In this document: positions 36,700 to 45,140 of the stretch, in pieces | Position numbering within the stretch: position 1 is the first letter of the stretch | Layout: the number at the start of each line of letters is the position of its first letter | Assembly (NCBI RefSeq): GCF_042677045.1 | Contig: NZ_JBHTIH010000008.1 | Coordinates: forward strand, 1-64,000 | Length of the DNA stretch: 64,000 nucleotides | Direction of reading: 5' to 3' | From: Lysobacter_K koreensis | GTDB lineage: Bacteria > Pseudomonadota > Gammaproteobacteria > Xanthomonadales > Xanthomonadaceae | The notes under the pieces: generated by a model | Databases searched by the model: none | What the model saw: only the letters and a program-made list of their open reading frames with translations | What the model was told of the DNA's origin: nothing | Program-made: the position numbers and the translations under genes

Positions 36700-36805
36700 G
36701 TAGGATGGGTGGAGAGAAGCGATACCCATCACGCCGTATGGGCTCGCGATGAGTCGGGTGGGCTCGCGATGATGGGTATCGCCCGCGTCTCCACCCATCC
36801 TACGG
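36700..36805. repeat. Dispersed GATGGGTTGAGC element, copy 2
   Basis: Outer arms GTAGGATGGGTGGAG and CTCCACCCATCCTAC, inner arms GCGATACCCATC / GATGGGTATCGC. The centre is enlarged by a duplicated GGGCTCGCGATGA segment. Confidence 0.8.
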
Positions 36806-36849
36806 TCCCCACGCAGTCGGCCGCCCGCCGACGCGCCAACACTCACCGC

Positions 36850-37638
36850 TCACCGTGCCAACGTCACCCACGTCGGCGCGTGATCGCTGGCTTTCTCCAG
36901 GCCGCGCACCCAGCGGTCGACGCCGGCGTCGCGCAGCCGCGCCGCCAGCGGCGGGTTCAACAGCAGGTGGTCGATCCGCAGCCCGGCATTGCGCGGCCAG
37001 TGCTGGCGGAAGTAATCCCAGAACGTGTAGATCCGCTCGCCCGGATGGCGCGCGCGCAGCGCGTCGGTCCAGCCCTGCCCCAGCAGCTCCTCGTAGCACG
37101 CGCGGCTCTGCGGTTGCAGCAGCGCGTCCTTGCGCCACGACTTCGGGTCGTAGATGTCCAGGTCGGTCGGCACCACGTTGTAGTCGCCGGCCAGCACCAC
37201 CGGGTGGCCGCAATCCACCAGCGCGCGCGCATGCGCGATCAGCCGCGCGAACCAGCGCAGCTTGTAGTCGAACTTCGGCCCCGGCTGCGGGTTGCCGTTG
37301 GGCAGGTACAGGCAGCCGACCATGATTCCGTGCGCCGCCGCCTCGAGGTAGCGGCTGTGGTCGTCGCGCGGGTCGCCGGGCAGCACGCGCCGGCTTTCGA
37401 TCGGGTCGTCGCCCCTGGCCAGGATCGCGACCCCGTTCCACGACGGCTGGCCGTGCCACAGCGCGCCGTAGCCCGCCGCGCGGATCGCGTCGATCGGGAA
37501 CGCCGCGTCGGTCGCCTTCAGCTCCTGCAGGCAGGCGATGTCGGGCGCCTCGGTCTGCAGCCACTGCAACAGCTGCGGCAGGCGCGGCCGGATGCCGTTG
37601 ACGTTGTAGCTGGCGACCTTCAGCAGTTTCCGCGCCAT
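36850..37638 (-). CDS. xthA: Exodeoxyribonuclease III
   Basis: Encodes 262 residues. The EEP-fold motifs of the Xth/ApeX group are present: VASYNVNGIRPR, the metal-binding glutamate in LQELKATD, the catalytic GDYNVVPTDLDIYDP, and the terminal SDHAPTWVTL. The enzyme degrades duplex DNA 3'-5' and cuts at abasic sites during base excision repair. Confidence 0.93.
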   Translation of the reverse strand: MARKLLKVASYNVNGIRPRLPQLLQWLQTEAPDIACLQELKATDAAFPIDAIRAAGYGALWHGQPSWNGVAILARGDDPIESRRVLPGDPRDDHSRYLEAAAHGIMVGCLYLPNGNPQPGPKFDYKLRWFARLIAHARALVDCGHPVVLAGDYNVVPTDLDIYDPKSWRKDALLQPQSRACYEELLGQGWTDALRARHPGERIYTFWDYFRQHWPRNAGLRIDHLLLNPPLAARLRDAGVDRWVRGLEKASDHAPTWVTLAR

Positions 37639-37815
37639 GGCCTTCTCCTTTGCGCAGGTGTCGCCGGTGCTGCTGGCGTGACCCGCCGCTCACGGATGCC
37701 AGCCTAGGCTGGACTGCCGTCAGCGAGGCGTGCACGTCTTGAACACCTCCATCGTTCCCGCATACCCCACCGCGCACACCACCGCGCACGCCGCGACCCG
37801 GCGCAGGCCGCGCTG

Positions 37816-38070
37816 ATGTCGCCCGACCTGATCGGCTGGGGCGCATCGGCGGTCCTGATCGCGACCCTGGTGCGGCAGATCCATACCCAGTCGAAGGACG
37901 AGAACGCCAAGGGCGTCTCGCGCTGGCTGTTCGCCGGGCAGATCCTCGCCTCGCTGGGCTTTATCGCCTACAGCTGGATGCTGCATAACTGGGTGTTCAT
38001 CGTCACCAACACGATCATCCTGCTGACCGCGATCACCGGCCAGGTCATGGTGGCCCGCAAGCGGCGCTAG
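37816..38070 (+). CDS. SemiSWEET/PQ-loop-like small membrane protein
   Basis: Encodes 84 residues with three predicted helices (about 5-21, 42-58, 60-80). WGASAVLIATLVRQIHTQSK followed by GVSRWLFAGQILASLGFI resembles the three-helix repeat of SemiSWEET sugar transporters. The usual PQ dipeptide is replaced by RQ, so transport function is uncertain. Confidence 0.6.
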   Translation: MSPDLIGWGASAVLIATLVRQIHTQSKDENAKGVSRWLFAGQILASLGFIAYSWMLHNWVFIVTNTIILLTAITGQVMVARKRR

Positions 38071-38337
38071 CTTCGGCTTCGGCTTCCGATGTCGCCGCGC
38101 GCCGAAACTCACCGCGCGGTGTCGGCCAGCCGTCACCGCGGCGCCTTCACCCCCCGGCTGACCCATTCACGTTTCCTCCCTGCCGGCGCGGTAGTTTGTC
38201 GACACGCACGGCGGTAGACCGGATTCGTCCGCTACTCGCCGGGGGAGCGGCGGCTTGGCCCGCGCTGGACTCCCTTCCCGTCCACGCCGGCCCGGCGCTT
38301 TCCGAGCGAATGGCACGCCTCTTGCAGCGAGCCGCCC

Positions 38338-39467
38338 ATGCAGATCTCCGAGACCTCCCGCGACGTGTCCAGCAGCCCGCTGCTCGCCCCGGTGCGCCGT
38401 TTCCTGACCCGCCGTTCGGTGCTCGGCCTGAGCAGTAACGAGCGGCGCATGCTGGTCGAGGCGCAGGTCGTCGCCACCCGCCCGATCATCAGCGGCGTGC
38501 TGATCAGTGGCGCGGTGATCCTGGCGATGACCGGCCTGTTCGAAGCGTTCGGCGTCGCGCCGGGCATCGGCTACCCGTGGTGGGTGATCGAACTGGTTGC
38601 CTTGGCGATTGCCGGCTGTGGCCTGGCCGTCTGGCACATCGCCGACTGGAAGCCGCGCCTGGCCTTGACGCTGTTCGCCACGCTGCTGCTGGGCGTGTTC
38701 CTGTCGGTGCCGGTGCCCGGCATCGGTGGCCAACTGGCGATCCGCACCGGCCTGTTCCAGCTGCTGCCGATCGCGTTGCTGGTGTTGCTGGTGCGGCCAT
38801 GGTCGATCGTCAGCATGGTCGCGTTGATGCTCGGGCTGGCCTACGTGCGCATCGCGCTGCACGGACCGCCGCCGGCGGGCGCGGCGCTGTACTGGCTGTA
38901 CACCTTCACCACCGTCGGCTTCGGCCTGCTGATGGGCGGCTACCGCATCGACTATGCGGTGTCGTCGCTGCAGCTGCGCCGGCGGCTGTGGCAGCAGGCG
39001 CACACCGACGCCCTCACCGGCCTGCTCAACCGCGCCGGCTGGAACCGCGAAGCGGGCAAGGCCTACGCCGACGCGGTCGCGCGCGGGCAGTCGGTGAGCT
39101 TCGTGTTCTTCGACATCGACTTCTTCAAGTCGGTCAACGACCTGCACGGCCACGATGCCGGCGACCGCGTGCTGCAGACGCTCGGCCGCATCCTCGCCCA
39201 ACGCATCGGCGGCGGCAGCTACTGCGCGCGCCTGGGCGGCGAGGAGTTCGTGGTGATGGTCGTCGACCAGCAGCCGGAGCAGGTGGAGTCGTTCGTGATG
39301 CGCGTGCGCGCCGAGTTCGAGAAGGCCAGCGAGTTCGCCACCCGGGTNGCGCGGACATGGCCCTGTACGAGGCCAAGGCCACGGGCCGAGACCGCTTCGT
39401 CGTCAGCCGCGCCTGGATGCGGCCGCAGGGCGCGACGCCCGAGCCGGCCGACGTTCGACCTTCGTAG
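38338..39467 (+). CDS. Membrane diguanylate cyclase, interrupted by an assembly gap
   Basis: The N-terminal part has about five or six helices (about 50-205), then a GGDEF domain with DALTGLLNR, FDIDFFKSVND and the active-site motif GGEEF (300-304). A single N at 39348 joins two reading frames: residues up to EFATR are in one frame, and ADMALYEAKATGRDRFVV, the normal C-terminal block, is in another. About 40 residues that usually separate these blocks are missing. The break is therefore best explained as an unsequenced gap and not as a mutation. Product: c-di-GMP. Confidence 0.85.
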
Positions 39468-39550
39468 GATGGGTTGAGCGACGCGATACCCATCGCGTTG
39501 CGTGGATTCGCGATGATGGGTATCGCCTGCGGCTCAACCCATCCTACGTT
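39462..39550. repeat. Dispersed GATGGGTTGAGC element, copy 3
   Basis: CGTAGGATGGGTTGAGCG and GGCTCAACCCATCCTACG arms with GCGATACCCATC / GATGGGTATCGC inside. The element supplies the TAG stop of the diguanylate cyclase gene. Confidence 0.8.
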
Positions 39551-39629
39551 TCGCTACGTTCCGTCCACACAGCGCGACGCCCGCACAAGGCGGGCGCCGC
39601 AGGTGACACAGTGAGCGTTGCGTCAGGAC

Positions 39630-39833
39630 TCAGCGATCATCGTCGCGGTTGCGCGAGCCGCTGCTCTTCTGTGACTGGTCATGTTGACCCGACATGCCGG
39701 ACTTCGACGTCCGGTCGTCCGTGCCCGAGCTGTGCTTGCGATCGCGACTCTGGTCGTCGGGTTTGTTGCTGCCACGGTTCTGGTTGGCATCCTGGTTCGG
39801 GTTTTGCATGCCGGGCTTGCGGTCGGTCGGCAT
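39630..39833 (-). CDS. Small hydrophilic protein, paralogue A
   Basis: Encodes 67 residues made almost wholly of Asn, Gln, Asp, Ser, Lys and Arg, so probably disordered. The C-terminal half (SKSGMSGQHDQSQKSSGSRN) is shared with the protein at 55167-55352 and more weakly with that at 40151-40363. AAGGAGAG precedes the ATG. Downstream (39573-39600) is a GACGCCCGC/GCGGGCGCC hairpin, and upstream is an inverted repeat, both also found at the paralogues. Stress-related protection is a guess only. Confidence 0.6.
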   Translation of the reverse strand: MPTDRKPGMQNPNQDANQNRGSNKPDDQSRDRKHSSGTDDRTSKSGMSGQHDQSQKSSGSRNRDDDR

Positions 39834-39890
39834 TAGCTTGCTCTCCTTGGTGATGACCGTGATTGGTCACACGAGAGGATATGCCGCACC

Positions 39891-39933
39891 ACGTTAGCCG
39901 AATGAAACCCGGATGTGAGCGCGAAGCTAACGT
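39891..39933. promoter_or_regulatory. Inverted repeat upstream of paralogue A
   Basis: ACGTTAGC (39891-39898) and GCTAACGT (39926-39933): perfect 8-bp arms 27 bp apart, about 58-100 bp before the paralogue A start. The same arrangement occurs upstream of paralogue B with an identical 27-bp spacer, and in degenerate form upstream of paralogue C. Confidence 0.55.
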
Positions 39934-39973
39934 CATTCAGCGCGCTGAATGCCCGACGCCCTCACAGCCGCTT

Positions 39974-40077
39974 CGTAGGATGGGTTGAGCGAAGCGATAC
40001 CCATCGCCTCGCGTGGTGTCGCGATGCTGATGTGTCGCGATGATGGGTATCGCCTCCGGCTCAACCCATCCTACGTT
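39974..40077. repeat. Dispersed GATGGGTTGAGC element, copy 4
   Basis: GTAGGATGGGTTGAGCG and GGCTCAACCCATCCTACG arms, GCGATACCCATC / GATGGGTATCGC inside, with an enlarged centre. Confidence 0.8.
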
Positions 40078-40150
40078 CGTCACACAGCGCGACGCCCGCG
40101 CAAGGCGGGCGTCGCAGTCAGGTCGATAAACGCGGATCAGCGCTCAGCGG

Positions 40151-40363
40151 TCAGCGATCGCGGTCGCGCGTGCCACTGCCCCTTTTCTGCTGGTCGTCGT
40201 CCACGCGGTTGCCGTGTCCGGTCAGGTCGGTGTCGCGCACGGGGTCCGGGGTGCCGGTGGTGTGCTTGCGCTCGCGGTTTTGTTCCAAGTCGTGCTGGGT
40301 GGTCGACTGGTTCTGCTTGCCACTCTGGTTGTTGCCAGTGGTGATGCGCGGGTCGTTCGGCAT
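40151..40363 (-). CDS. Small hydrophilic protein, paralogue B
   Basis: Encodes 70 residues, again Asn/Gln/Asp/Thr/Arg-rich, ending KRGSGTRDRDR. The ATG at 40363 has GGAGGA before it. A GACGCCCGC/GCGGGCGTC hairpin lies downstream (about 40090-40113), as for paralogue A. Sequence similarity to A and C is low overall but composition, size, signals and flanks match. Confidence 0.55.
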   Translation of the reverse strand: MPNDPRITTGNNQSGKQNQSTTQHDLEQNRERKHTTGTPDPVRDTDLTGHGNRVDDDQQKRGSGTRDRDR

Positions 40364-40423
40364 GGCGGATTTCCTCCGAGTGTCGCGACCGGGATGGGTC
40401 GACGAAAACGTTACGGCGCAGCG

Positions 40424-40464
40424 CGTTAGCGATCCGGCCACGCGGCGTGAGCGCCCGGCTAACG
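40424..40464. promoter_or_regulatory. Inverted repeat upstream of paralogue B
   Basis: CGTTAGC (40424-40430) and GCTAACG (40458-40464) with a 27-bp spacer, the same format as 39891-39933. Confidence 0.55.
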
Positions 40465-40516
40465 GCGTTCATCGCCATCAGCGCGCGCTCGCACCGCGCG
40501 GCCGATGCGCACGGTG

Positions 40517-40783
40517 CTATTCCTCCGGCGGCGGCTGCAGCTTCACCGCCACTTCCTCCAGCTCCGCGATCGCCGCTTCCAGCGCCTCGTGGAACTCGCC
40601 CTGGCGCACCATCAGGTTCTCGATCGTCTCGGCCTCGCCAAGCTTGGCCAGCTCGCCATCGAACTTCAGCCACTGGGTGGTCAGCAGCTCGACATTGTTC
40701 TTGGAGTAATGCCGCATCTCCTTGAGCTGGGTGACCGTGTCGTTGACATGGTCGAGCGGCGTCTTCGCGGTTTCATCGGACAT
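40517..40783 (-). CDS. Hypothetical helical protein
   Basis: Encodes 88 residues, acidic, probably a helical bundle or coiled coil (LDHVNDTVTQLKEMRHYSKN; EFHEALEAAIAELEEVAVKL). A good GGAGG precedes the ATG. Not recognised; neighbours give no clear clue. Confidence 0.6.
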   Translation of the reverse strand: MSDETAKTPLDHVNDTVTQLKEMRHYSKNNVELLTTQWLKFDGELAKLGEAETIENLMVRQGEFHEALEAAIAELEEVAVKLQPPPEE

Positions 40784-40915
40784 AACGACCTCCTTGGGGG
40801 GAAAGGTGACTGCCGGCCAAGGCTAGCGACGGCGGCGAGATGCCGATGTAACGACGCGCGAAGCGCCGGGCGCGGGCGCAACCAGCCCCGGCCGGGGCCG
40901 CGATAATGCGGTGGC

Positions 40916-41518
40916 ATGACTTCCCGCACCGCCCCCGATCCCGGCCACCAGCGCAGCGCCAGCCGCGGCCAGTGCTACCTGTACGTGCTGCCCTGTGCAT
41001 ACGAGGACATCCTCAAGCTGGGACTCTCGCGCGACCCGCTGTCGCGGATGCAGGCGCTGCACCGGCGCTACTTCGACTTCTTCGACCTCGACCGCGCGAT
41101 CCTGGTCGAGACCGACAAGGTGCGCGAAGCCAGGGACCTGGAACTGGCACTGGGACGGGCGATCAAAGACCACAGCGCGCCTGCGCCCCTGATCGTGCGT
41201 CGCGAAGCCGCCGGTCACACCGAGTGGTATCGCGGCGCCCACGAAGCGCTGGCGCGCCAGGCCCAGGCGCTGTCCGAACAGGGCTACGTCGTGCACCGCG
41301 GCCTGCACGCCTGGGTCCGCCGCGGCCTGCTCGCTCGCAGCGAGCAGTTGCACACCTGGTCCCAGGCGGTGCTGGCCCTGATCGAATGCACTGACGACAC
41401 CGCACTGCCCAGCGCGGTGCGCGACACCCTGGATGCGTATGTGGCGTTCGGGATCGAACTGGAGCCACGGCTGCCCGACGCGCTATGGCGCCGCTACCGT
41501 CCGGACCTCGCCAGGTAA
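40916..41518 (+). CDS. GIY-YIG-like nuclease-family protein
   Basis: Encodes 200 residues. The N-terminal part (CYLYVLPCAYEDILKLGLSR, then DPLSRMQALHRRYF) fits the GIY-YIG core in which Tyr, a Gly-x-Ser strand and a conserved Arg line up. The first half-motif reads YLYVL and the second LKLGLS. The remaining 120 residues are helical and unplaced. Nuclease activity is unproven. Confidence 0.6.
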   Translation: MTSRTAPDPGHQRSASRGQCYLYVLPCAYEDILKLGLSRDPLSRMQALHRRYFDFFDLDRAILVETDKVREARDLELALGRAIKDHSAPAPLIVRREAAGHTEWYRGAHEALARQAQALSEQGYVVHRGLHAWVRRGLLARSEQLHTWSQAVLALIECTDDTALPSAVRDTLDAYVAFGIELEPRLPDALWRRYRPDLAR

Positions 41519-41709
41519 CACCGTGCCGGAGCCCCTCCGCCGTACGGCGCGCCCATCCCCGGCGCCCCTCCCGCGCGCATGCGCGTCGCCTGGCTGAAGC
41601 ATTCAGCGTTTCGGGCTGCAGGGGCGTGCCGCGCCGCGCGGATTTCACGCGGCCGTAAAGTGGCCCGGACCAAGGTAAGCGCCCTCCCCCACCACCATTG
41701 AGTGCTGCC

Positions 41710-42324
41710 ATGAAAAAGAGCGACTTCGACCGCGCGCAACTGGAAGAACTGCTTTACCAGGCGCTGGAAACCGAGATGGGCGGTGTAAAGGTCTACGAGA
41801 CGGCGCTGCGCTGCGCGGTCAACGACGACCTGCGCAAGGAATGGACCGAGTACCTCGAGCAGACCCGCACCCACGTCGAAGTGGTGCGCAACGCGTTCAA
41901 GACCCTGGGCCTGGATCCCGCGACCATGACACCCGGCCGCAAGGTCGTCGGTCACATCGGCGCCTCGCTGGTCGCGGCCATGGAGATGGCACTGAAGGCT
42001 GGCGACAAGGCCGCCGCCCAACTGGTCGCGTGCGAGTGTGTGGTGCTGGCCGAGACCAAGGACCACGCCAACTGGGAACTGATCGGCCACGTCGCCAAGC
42101 ACGGCAAGGGCGAGGAAGCCAAGGTGCTGCAGGCCGCGTTCGATGCGGTGGAAGAGGACGAGGACCATCACCTCTACCACACCAACGGCTGGTGCCGGGA
42201 GCTGTGGATCCAGTCGCTGGGATTCCCGGCCGTGCTGCCGCCGCCGGAAGAAGTCAAGCAGGTTGAGACCGCCATCGGCGCGTCGCGCGCGGAACAGGCG
42301 CGCGACCAGATGCTCAAGCAATAA
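41710..42324 (+). CDS. Ferritin-like domain protein
   Basis: Encodes 204 residues, mostly helical. Pairs of Glu and His spaced as in four-helix ferritin-like bundles are visible: LETEMGGVKVYETAL, EQTRTHVEVV, ACECVVLAETKDHANWELI and VEEDEDHHLYH. It may bind di-iron; the subfamily was not identified. ATG at 41710 was chosen over a TTG at 41698. It precedes the formaldehyde dehydrogenase gene by 87 bp. Confidence 0.7.
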   Translation: MKKSDFDRAQLEELLYQALETEMGGVKVYETALRCAVNDDLRKEWTEYLEQTRTHVEVVRNAFKTLGLDPATMTPGRKVVGHIGASLVAAMEMALKAGDKAAAQLVACECVVLAETKDHANWELIGHVAKHGKGEEAKVLQAAFDAVEEDEDHHLYHTNGWCRELWIQSLGFPAVLPPPEEVKQVETAIGASRAEQARDQMLKQ

Positions 42325-42411
42325 CGTCGGCCCGTCCCCAACGCGCCTTGAGTTCATAGCCGGTGGCGCCCTGCGCGCCGCGGCTTCCCCCGTTTACGCT
42401 GGAGAAAACCG

Positions 42412-43551
42412 ATGAAAGCACTTGTCTACAACGGCCCCTGCGATGTCAGCGTGGTCGACAAGCCCAACCCCCGGATCGAGAAGCCGACCGACGCGCTGGT
42501 GCGCATCACCACCACCAATATCTGCGGCTCCGACCTGCACATGTACGAAGGCCGCACCGACATGCAGGCCGGCCGCATCCTGGGCCATGAAAACCTCGGC
42601 GAGGTGATCGAGGTCGGCAACGCCGTCGACCGCGTCAAGGTCGGAGACCGCGTGTGCCTGCCGTTCAACATCGGCTGCGGCTTCTGCGCCAACTGCGAAC
42701 GCGGCCTCACCGGCTATTGCCTGACCTGCAACCCGGGCAACGCCGGCGCGGCCTATGGTTTCGCCGGCATGGGCCCGTACGAGGGCGGCCAGGCCGAGTA
42801 CCTGCGCGTGCCGTATGCCGACTTCAATGCCCTGGTGCTGCCGCCCGGCTCGGAGGAGAAGGAGAACGACTACGTGATGCTGTCGGACATCTTCCCCACC
42901 GGCTACCACGCCACCGAACTGGCCGGCGTGCTGCCCGGCGAGACCGTGGTGATCTACGGCGCCGGACCCGTCGGCCTGATGGCCGCCTACTCGGCGATGA
43001 TCAAGGGCGCGAGCAAGGTCATGGTGGTCGACAGCCACAAGGACCGGCTGGCACTGGCCGAGAAGATCGGCGCGATCGGGATCCACGACCTCGAAGGCAG
43101 CGGCGTGGCGCAGGTGCTGGAACTGACCAAGGGCAACGGCGCCGACCGCGGCTGCGAGTGCGTCGGCTACCAGTGCTGCAACAACGCCGAGCACGAGGTG
43201 CCGAATCTGACCATGAACAACCTGGTCAAGACGGTGAAGGCGACCGGCGGCATCGGCGTGGTCGGCGTGTTCATCCCGAAGGACCCTGGCGCGCAGGACG
43301 AGTTGGCCAAGAAGGGCCACCTGGCCTTCAACTTCGGCGAGTTCTGGTTCAAGGGCCAGTCAATCCGCACCGGCCAGGCCAACGTCAAGGCCTACAACCG
43401 CCAGCTGTGCAACCTGATCGAAGCGGGCAAGGCCAACCCGTCGTTCCTGATCTCGCACGAGTTGCCGCTGTCGCAGGCGCCCGAGGGCTACAAGAACTTC
43501 GACGCGCGCAAGGACGGCTGGACCAAGGTGGTGCTCAAGCCGGGTGCGTGA
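42412..43551 (+). CDS. Zinc-dependent formaldehyde dehydrogenase (glutathione-independent type)
   Basis: Encodes 379 residues of the medium-chain dehydrogenase family. The catalytic zinc ligands C38 and H59-E60 (GHEN) and the structural zinc cysteines C89, C92, C95 and C103 are present. The Rossmann motif is YGAGPVGLMAA. The insert and sequence resemble the Pseudomonas glutathione-independent formaldehyde dehydrogenase, which oxidises formaldehyde with tightly bound NAD. Confidence 0.88.
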   Translation: MKALVYNGPCDVSVVDKPNPRIEKPTDALVRITTTNICGSDLHMYEGRTDMQAGRILGHENLGEVIEVGNAVDRVKVGDRVCLPFNIGCGFCANCERGLTGYCLTCNPGNAGAAYGFAGMGPYEGGQAEYLRVPYADFNALVLPPGSEEKENDYVMLSDIFPTGYHATELAGVLPGETVVIYGAGPVGLMAAYSAMIKGASKVMVVDSHKDRLALAEKIGAIGIHDLEGSGVAQVLELTKGNGADRGCECVGYQCCNNAEHEVPNLTMNNLVKTVKATGGIGVVGVFIPKDPGAQDELAKKGHLAFNFGEFWFKGQSIRTGQANVKAYNRQLCNLIEAGKANPSFLISHELPLSQAPEGYKNFDARKDGWTKVVLKPGA

Positions 43552-43771
43552 TCTGCATGAGCCACTACAACCTTCGCGCCGACTATCCATTGGTCGTCGC
43601 CGTTTCATGGCTGGAGAGATCACGCTGGCGTTATTTCGCCGGGCGCATGTTCGCCCGACAAGCGCATCGAGTTCCAGACAAGAGCGCGCTCGCACCCAGT
43701 GAAATGACCCTCCAAAAAAGCGGTGCGGCAAGTCGACGCGCACTCATCCGGATTTCGACAAGGAAACCATC

Positions 43772-44947
43772 ATGAACCGTCCTTCCGTTGGCCTCGGCCT
43801 GCTTCTGGTTTCAATCGCATTGCTCCTGCCCGCTTGCACCGCCAATACCAATGGAGAAGCCACCATGCCGGAAACTCCACAGCAGCAGTCACCACCGCCC
43901 GCGGCGCCAGACGCGACAGTCGCAACCCCGCCCAAGCCCGACATGGAGATGCAGGCGGTTCTCGACCAGCTCGCCAAACTCGGCGGCAAGCCGATCGAAA
44001 CCCTGACACCGGAAGAGGCGCGGAAACAACCCACGCCCGCGGACGCCGTCAAGGCGTTGTTGCAGTCGCAAGGCAAGCCGACCGCACCGGAGCCCGTCGC
44101 CAAAGTCAGCAACCGCACCTTTCCCGGCGCTGGCGGCGCGGTGCCAATCCGCATTTACATGCCCGCACCGATGGCGGACCAAGGCGCGCCGCCACGCGCG
44201 GATGCAGACAAGCAGACGTGGCCGGTAGTGCTCTACATTCATGGCGGCGGTTGGGTGATTGCCGATCTGGATACCTATGACGCCTCGGCGCGAGCGCTGG
44301 CCAACCGAGCGCAGGCGATCGTGGTATCCACGCACTACCGGCAAGGTCCCGAGCACATGTTTCCGGCCGCGCACGAGGACACCTTGGCCGCTTACCAGTG
44401 GGTGCTGAAGAATGCCGCAAGCCTGGGCGGCGACCCCCGCAAGATCGCGCTGGTGGGCGAAAGCGCCGGCGGAAACATGGCAGCCAACATCGCCATCGCC
44501 GCACGAGACCGCAAATGGCAAGCGCCGCTGCACCAGGTACTGGTCTACCCCGTTGCCGACAACGACCTGAACTCGCCCTCGTACCAGGAAAACGCCAACG
44601 CCAAACCGTTGAACAAGGCGATGATCGAATGGTTCGTCAAGCACTACGTCGGCGCGCCGGAAAAGACCGCTGACCCGCGGATCGCGCTGGTCAAGACCCC
44701 CGACCTGAAGGGCGTCGCACCGGCCACGATCGTGCTCGCCCAGATCGATCCGTTGCGCTCGGATGGCGAGAAGTACGCTGCGCGTCTGCGCGAGTCGGGC
44801 GTGCCGGTGGAACTGAAAACCTACGACGGCGTTGCCCACGAATTCTTCGGAATGGGCGCTGCGGTGGACAAGGCGAAGCAGGCACAGGCGTTTGTCGGCG
44901 AACGCTTGCGTGCGGCCTGGGCCACGCCCAGTCCCGAAACCGACTGA
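43772..44947 (+). CDS. HSL-type alpha/beta-hydrolase lipoprotein
   Basis: Encodes 391 residues. Lipobox LLPAC with Cys at 22, then a Pro/Gln-rich linker. The oxyanion motif HGGGW (157-161), nucleophile S231 in GESAGG, and a C-terminal AHEFFG carrying the catalytic histidine identify a hormone-sensitive-lipase-like esterase. GC is somewhat lower than its neighbours. Probably a lipid-anchored esterase or acetyl-hydrolase; substrate unknown. Confidence 0.88.
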   Translation: MNRPSVGLGLLLVSIALLLPACTANTNGEATMPETPQQQSPPPAAPDATVATPPKPDMEMQAVLDQLAKLGGKPIETLTPEEARKQPTPADAVKALLQSQGKPTAPEPVAKVSNRTFPGAGGAVPIRIYMPAPMADQGAPPRADADKQTWPVVLYIHGGGWVIADLDTYDASARALANRAQAIVVSTHYRQGPEHMFPAAHEDTLAAYQWVLKNAASLGGDPRKIALVGESAGGNMAANIAIAARDRKWQAPLHQVLVYPVADNDLNSPSYQENANAKPLNKAMIEWFVKHYVGAPEKTADPRIALVKTPDLKGVAPATIVLAQIDPLRSDGEKYAARLRESGVPVELKTYDGVAHEFFGMGAAVDKAKQAQAFVGERLRAAWATPSPETD

Positions 44948-44966
44948 ACGAAGAAGCTGGGTAGTT

Positions 44967-45056
44967 CGTAGGATGGGTTGAGCCGAAGGCGATACCCATC
45001 AATGCGCGGTACCGACTGCCACGATGGGTATCGCTGCGCTCAACCCATCCTACGGA
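44967..45056. repeat. Dispersed GATGGGTTGAGC element, copy 5
   Basis: GTAGGATGGGTTGAGCCG and GCTCAACCCATCCTACGG arms, GCGATACCCATC / GATGGGTATCGC inside. It abuts the pdeM-derived fragment at 45057. Confidence 0.8.
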
Positions 45057-45133
45057 CTAGGTTTCGAGCGGGTGGCTGGGGAGCGGTTCGCCATCGGCGC
45101 ATGCAGAAAATGCCGCCACCGATCGTCGATGCA
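45057..45133 (-). pseudogene. Remnant of a pdeM 3' end
   Basis: About 77 bp align with the last bases of pdeM (49173-49250) including the stop codon, CTAGRTTTCG at the left edge and TTCGCCATCGGCGCA in the middle. Read in the pdeM frame it gives AAFSACADGEPLPSHPLET and a stop, against AAWIACADGELLAHHPREI in the intact gene. The copy is clearly related but diverged. It marks the left edge of the KaiC segment. Confidence 0.7.
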
Positions 45134-45140
45134 CCGCACT

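Noticed and set aside
40916..41518. Homing endonuclease of an intron
   Set aside because: The GIY-YIG-like motif is weak and no intron boundaries or interrupted host gene are visible.
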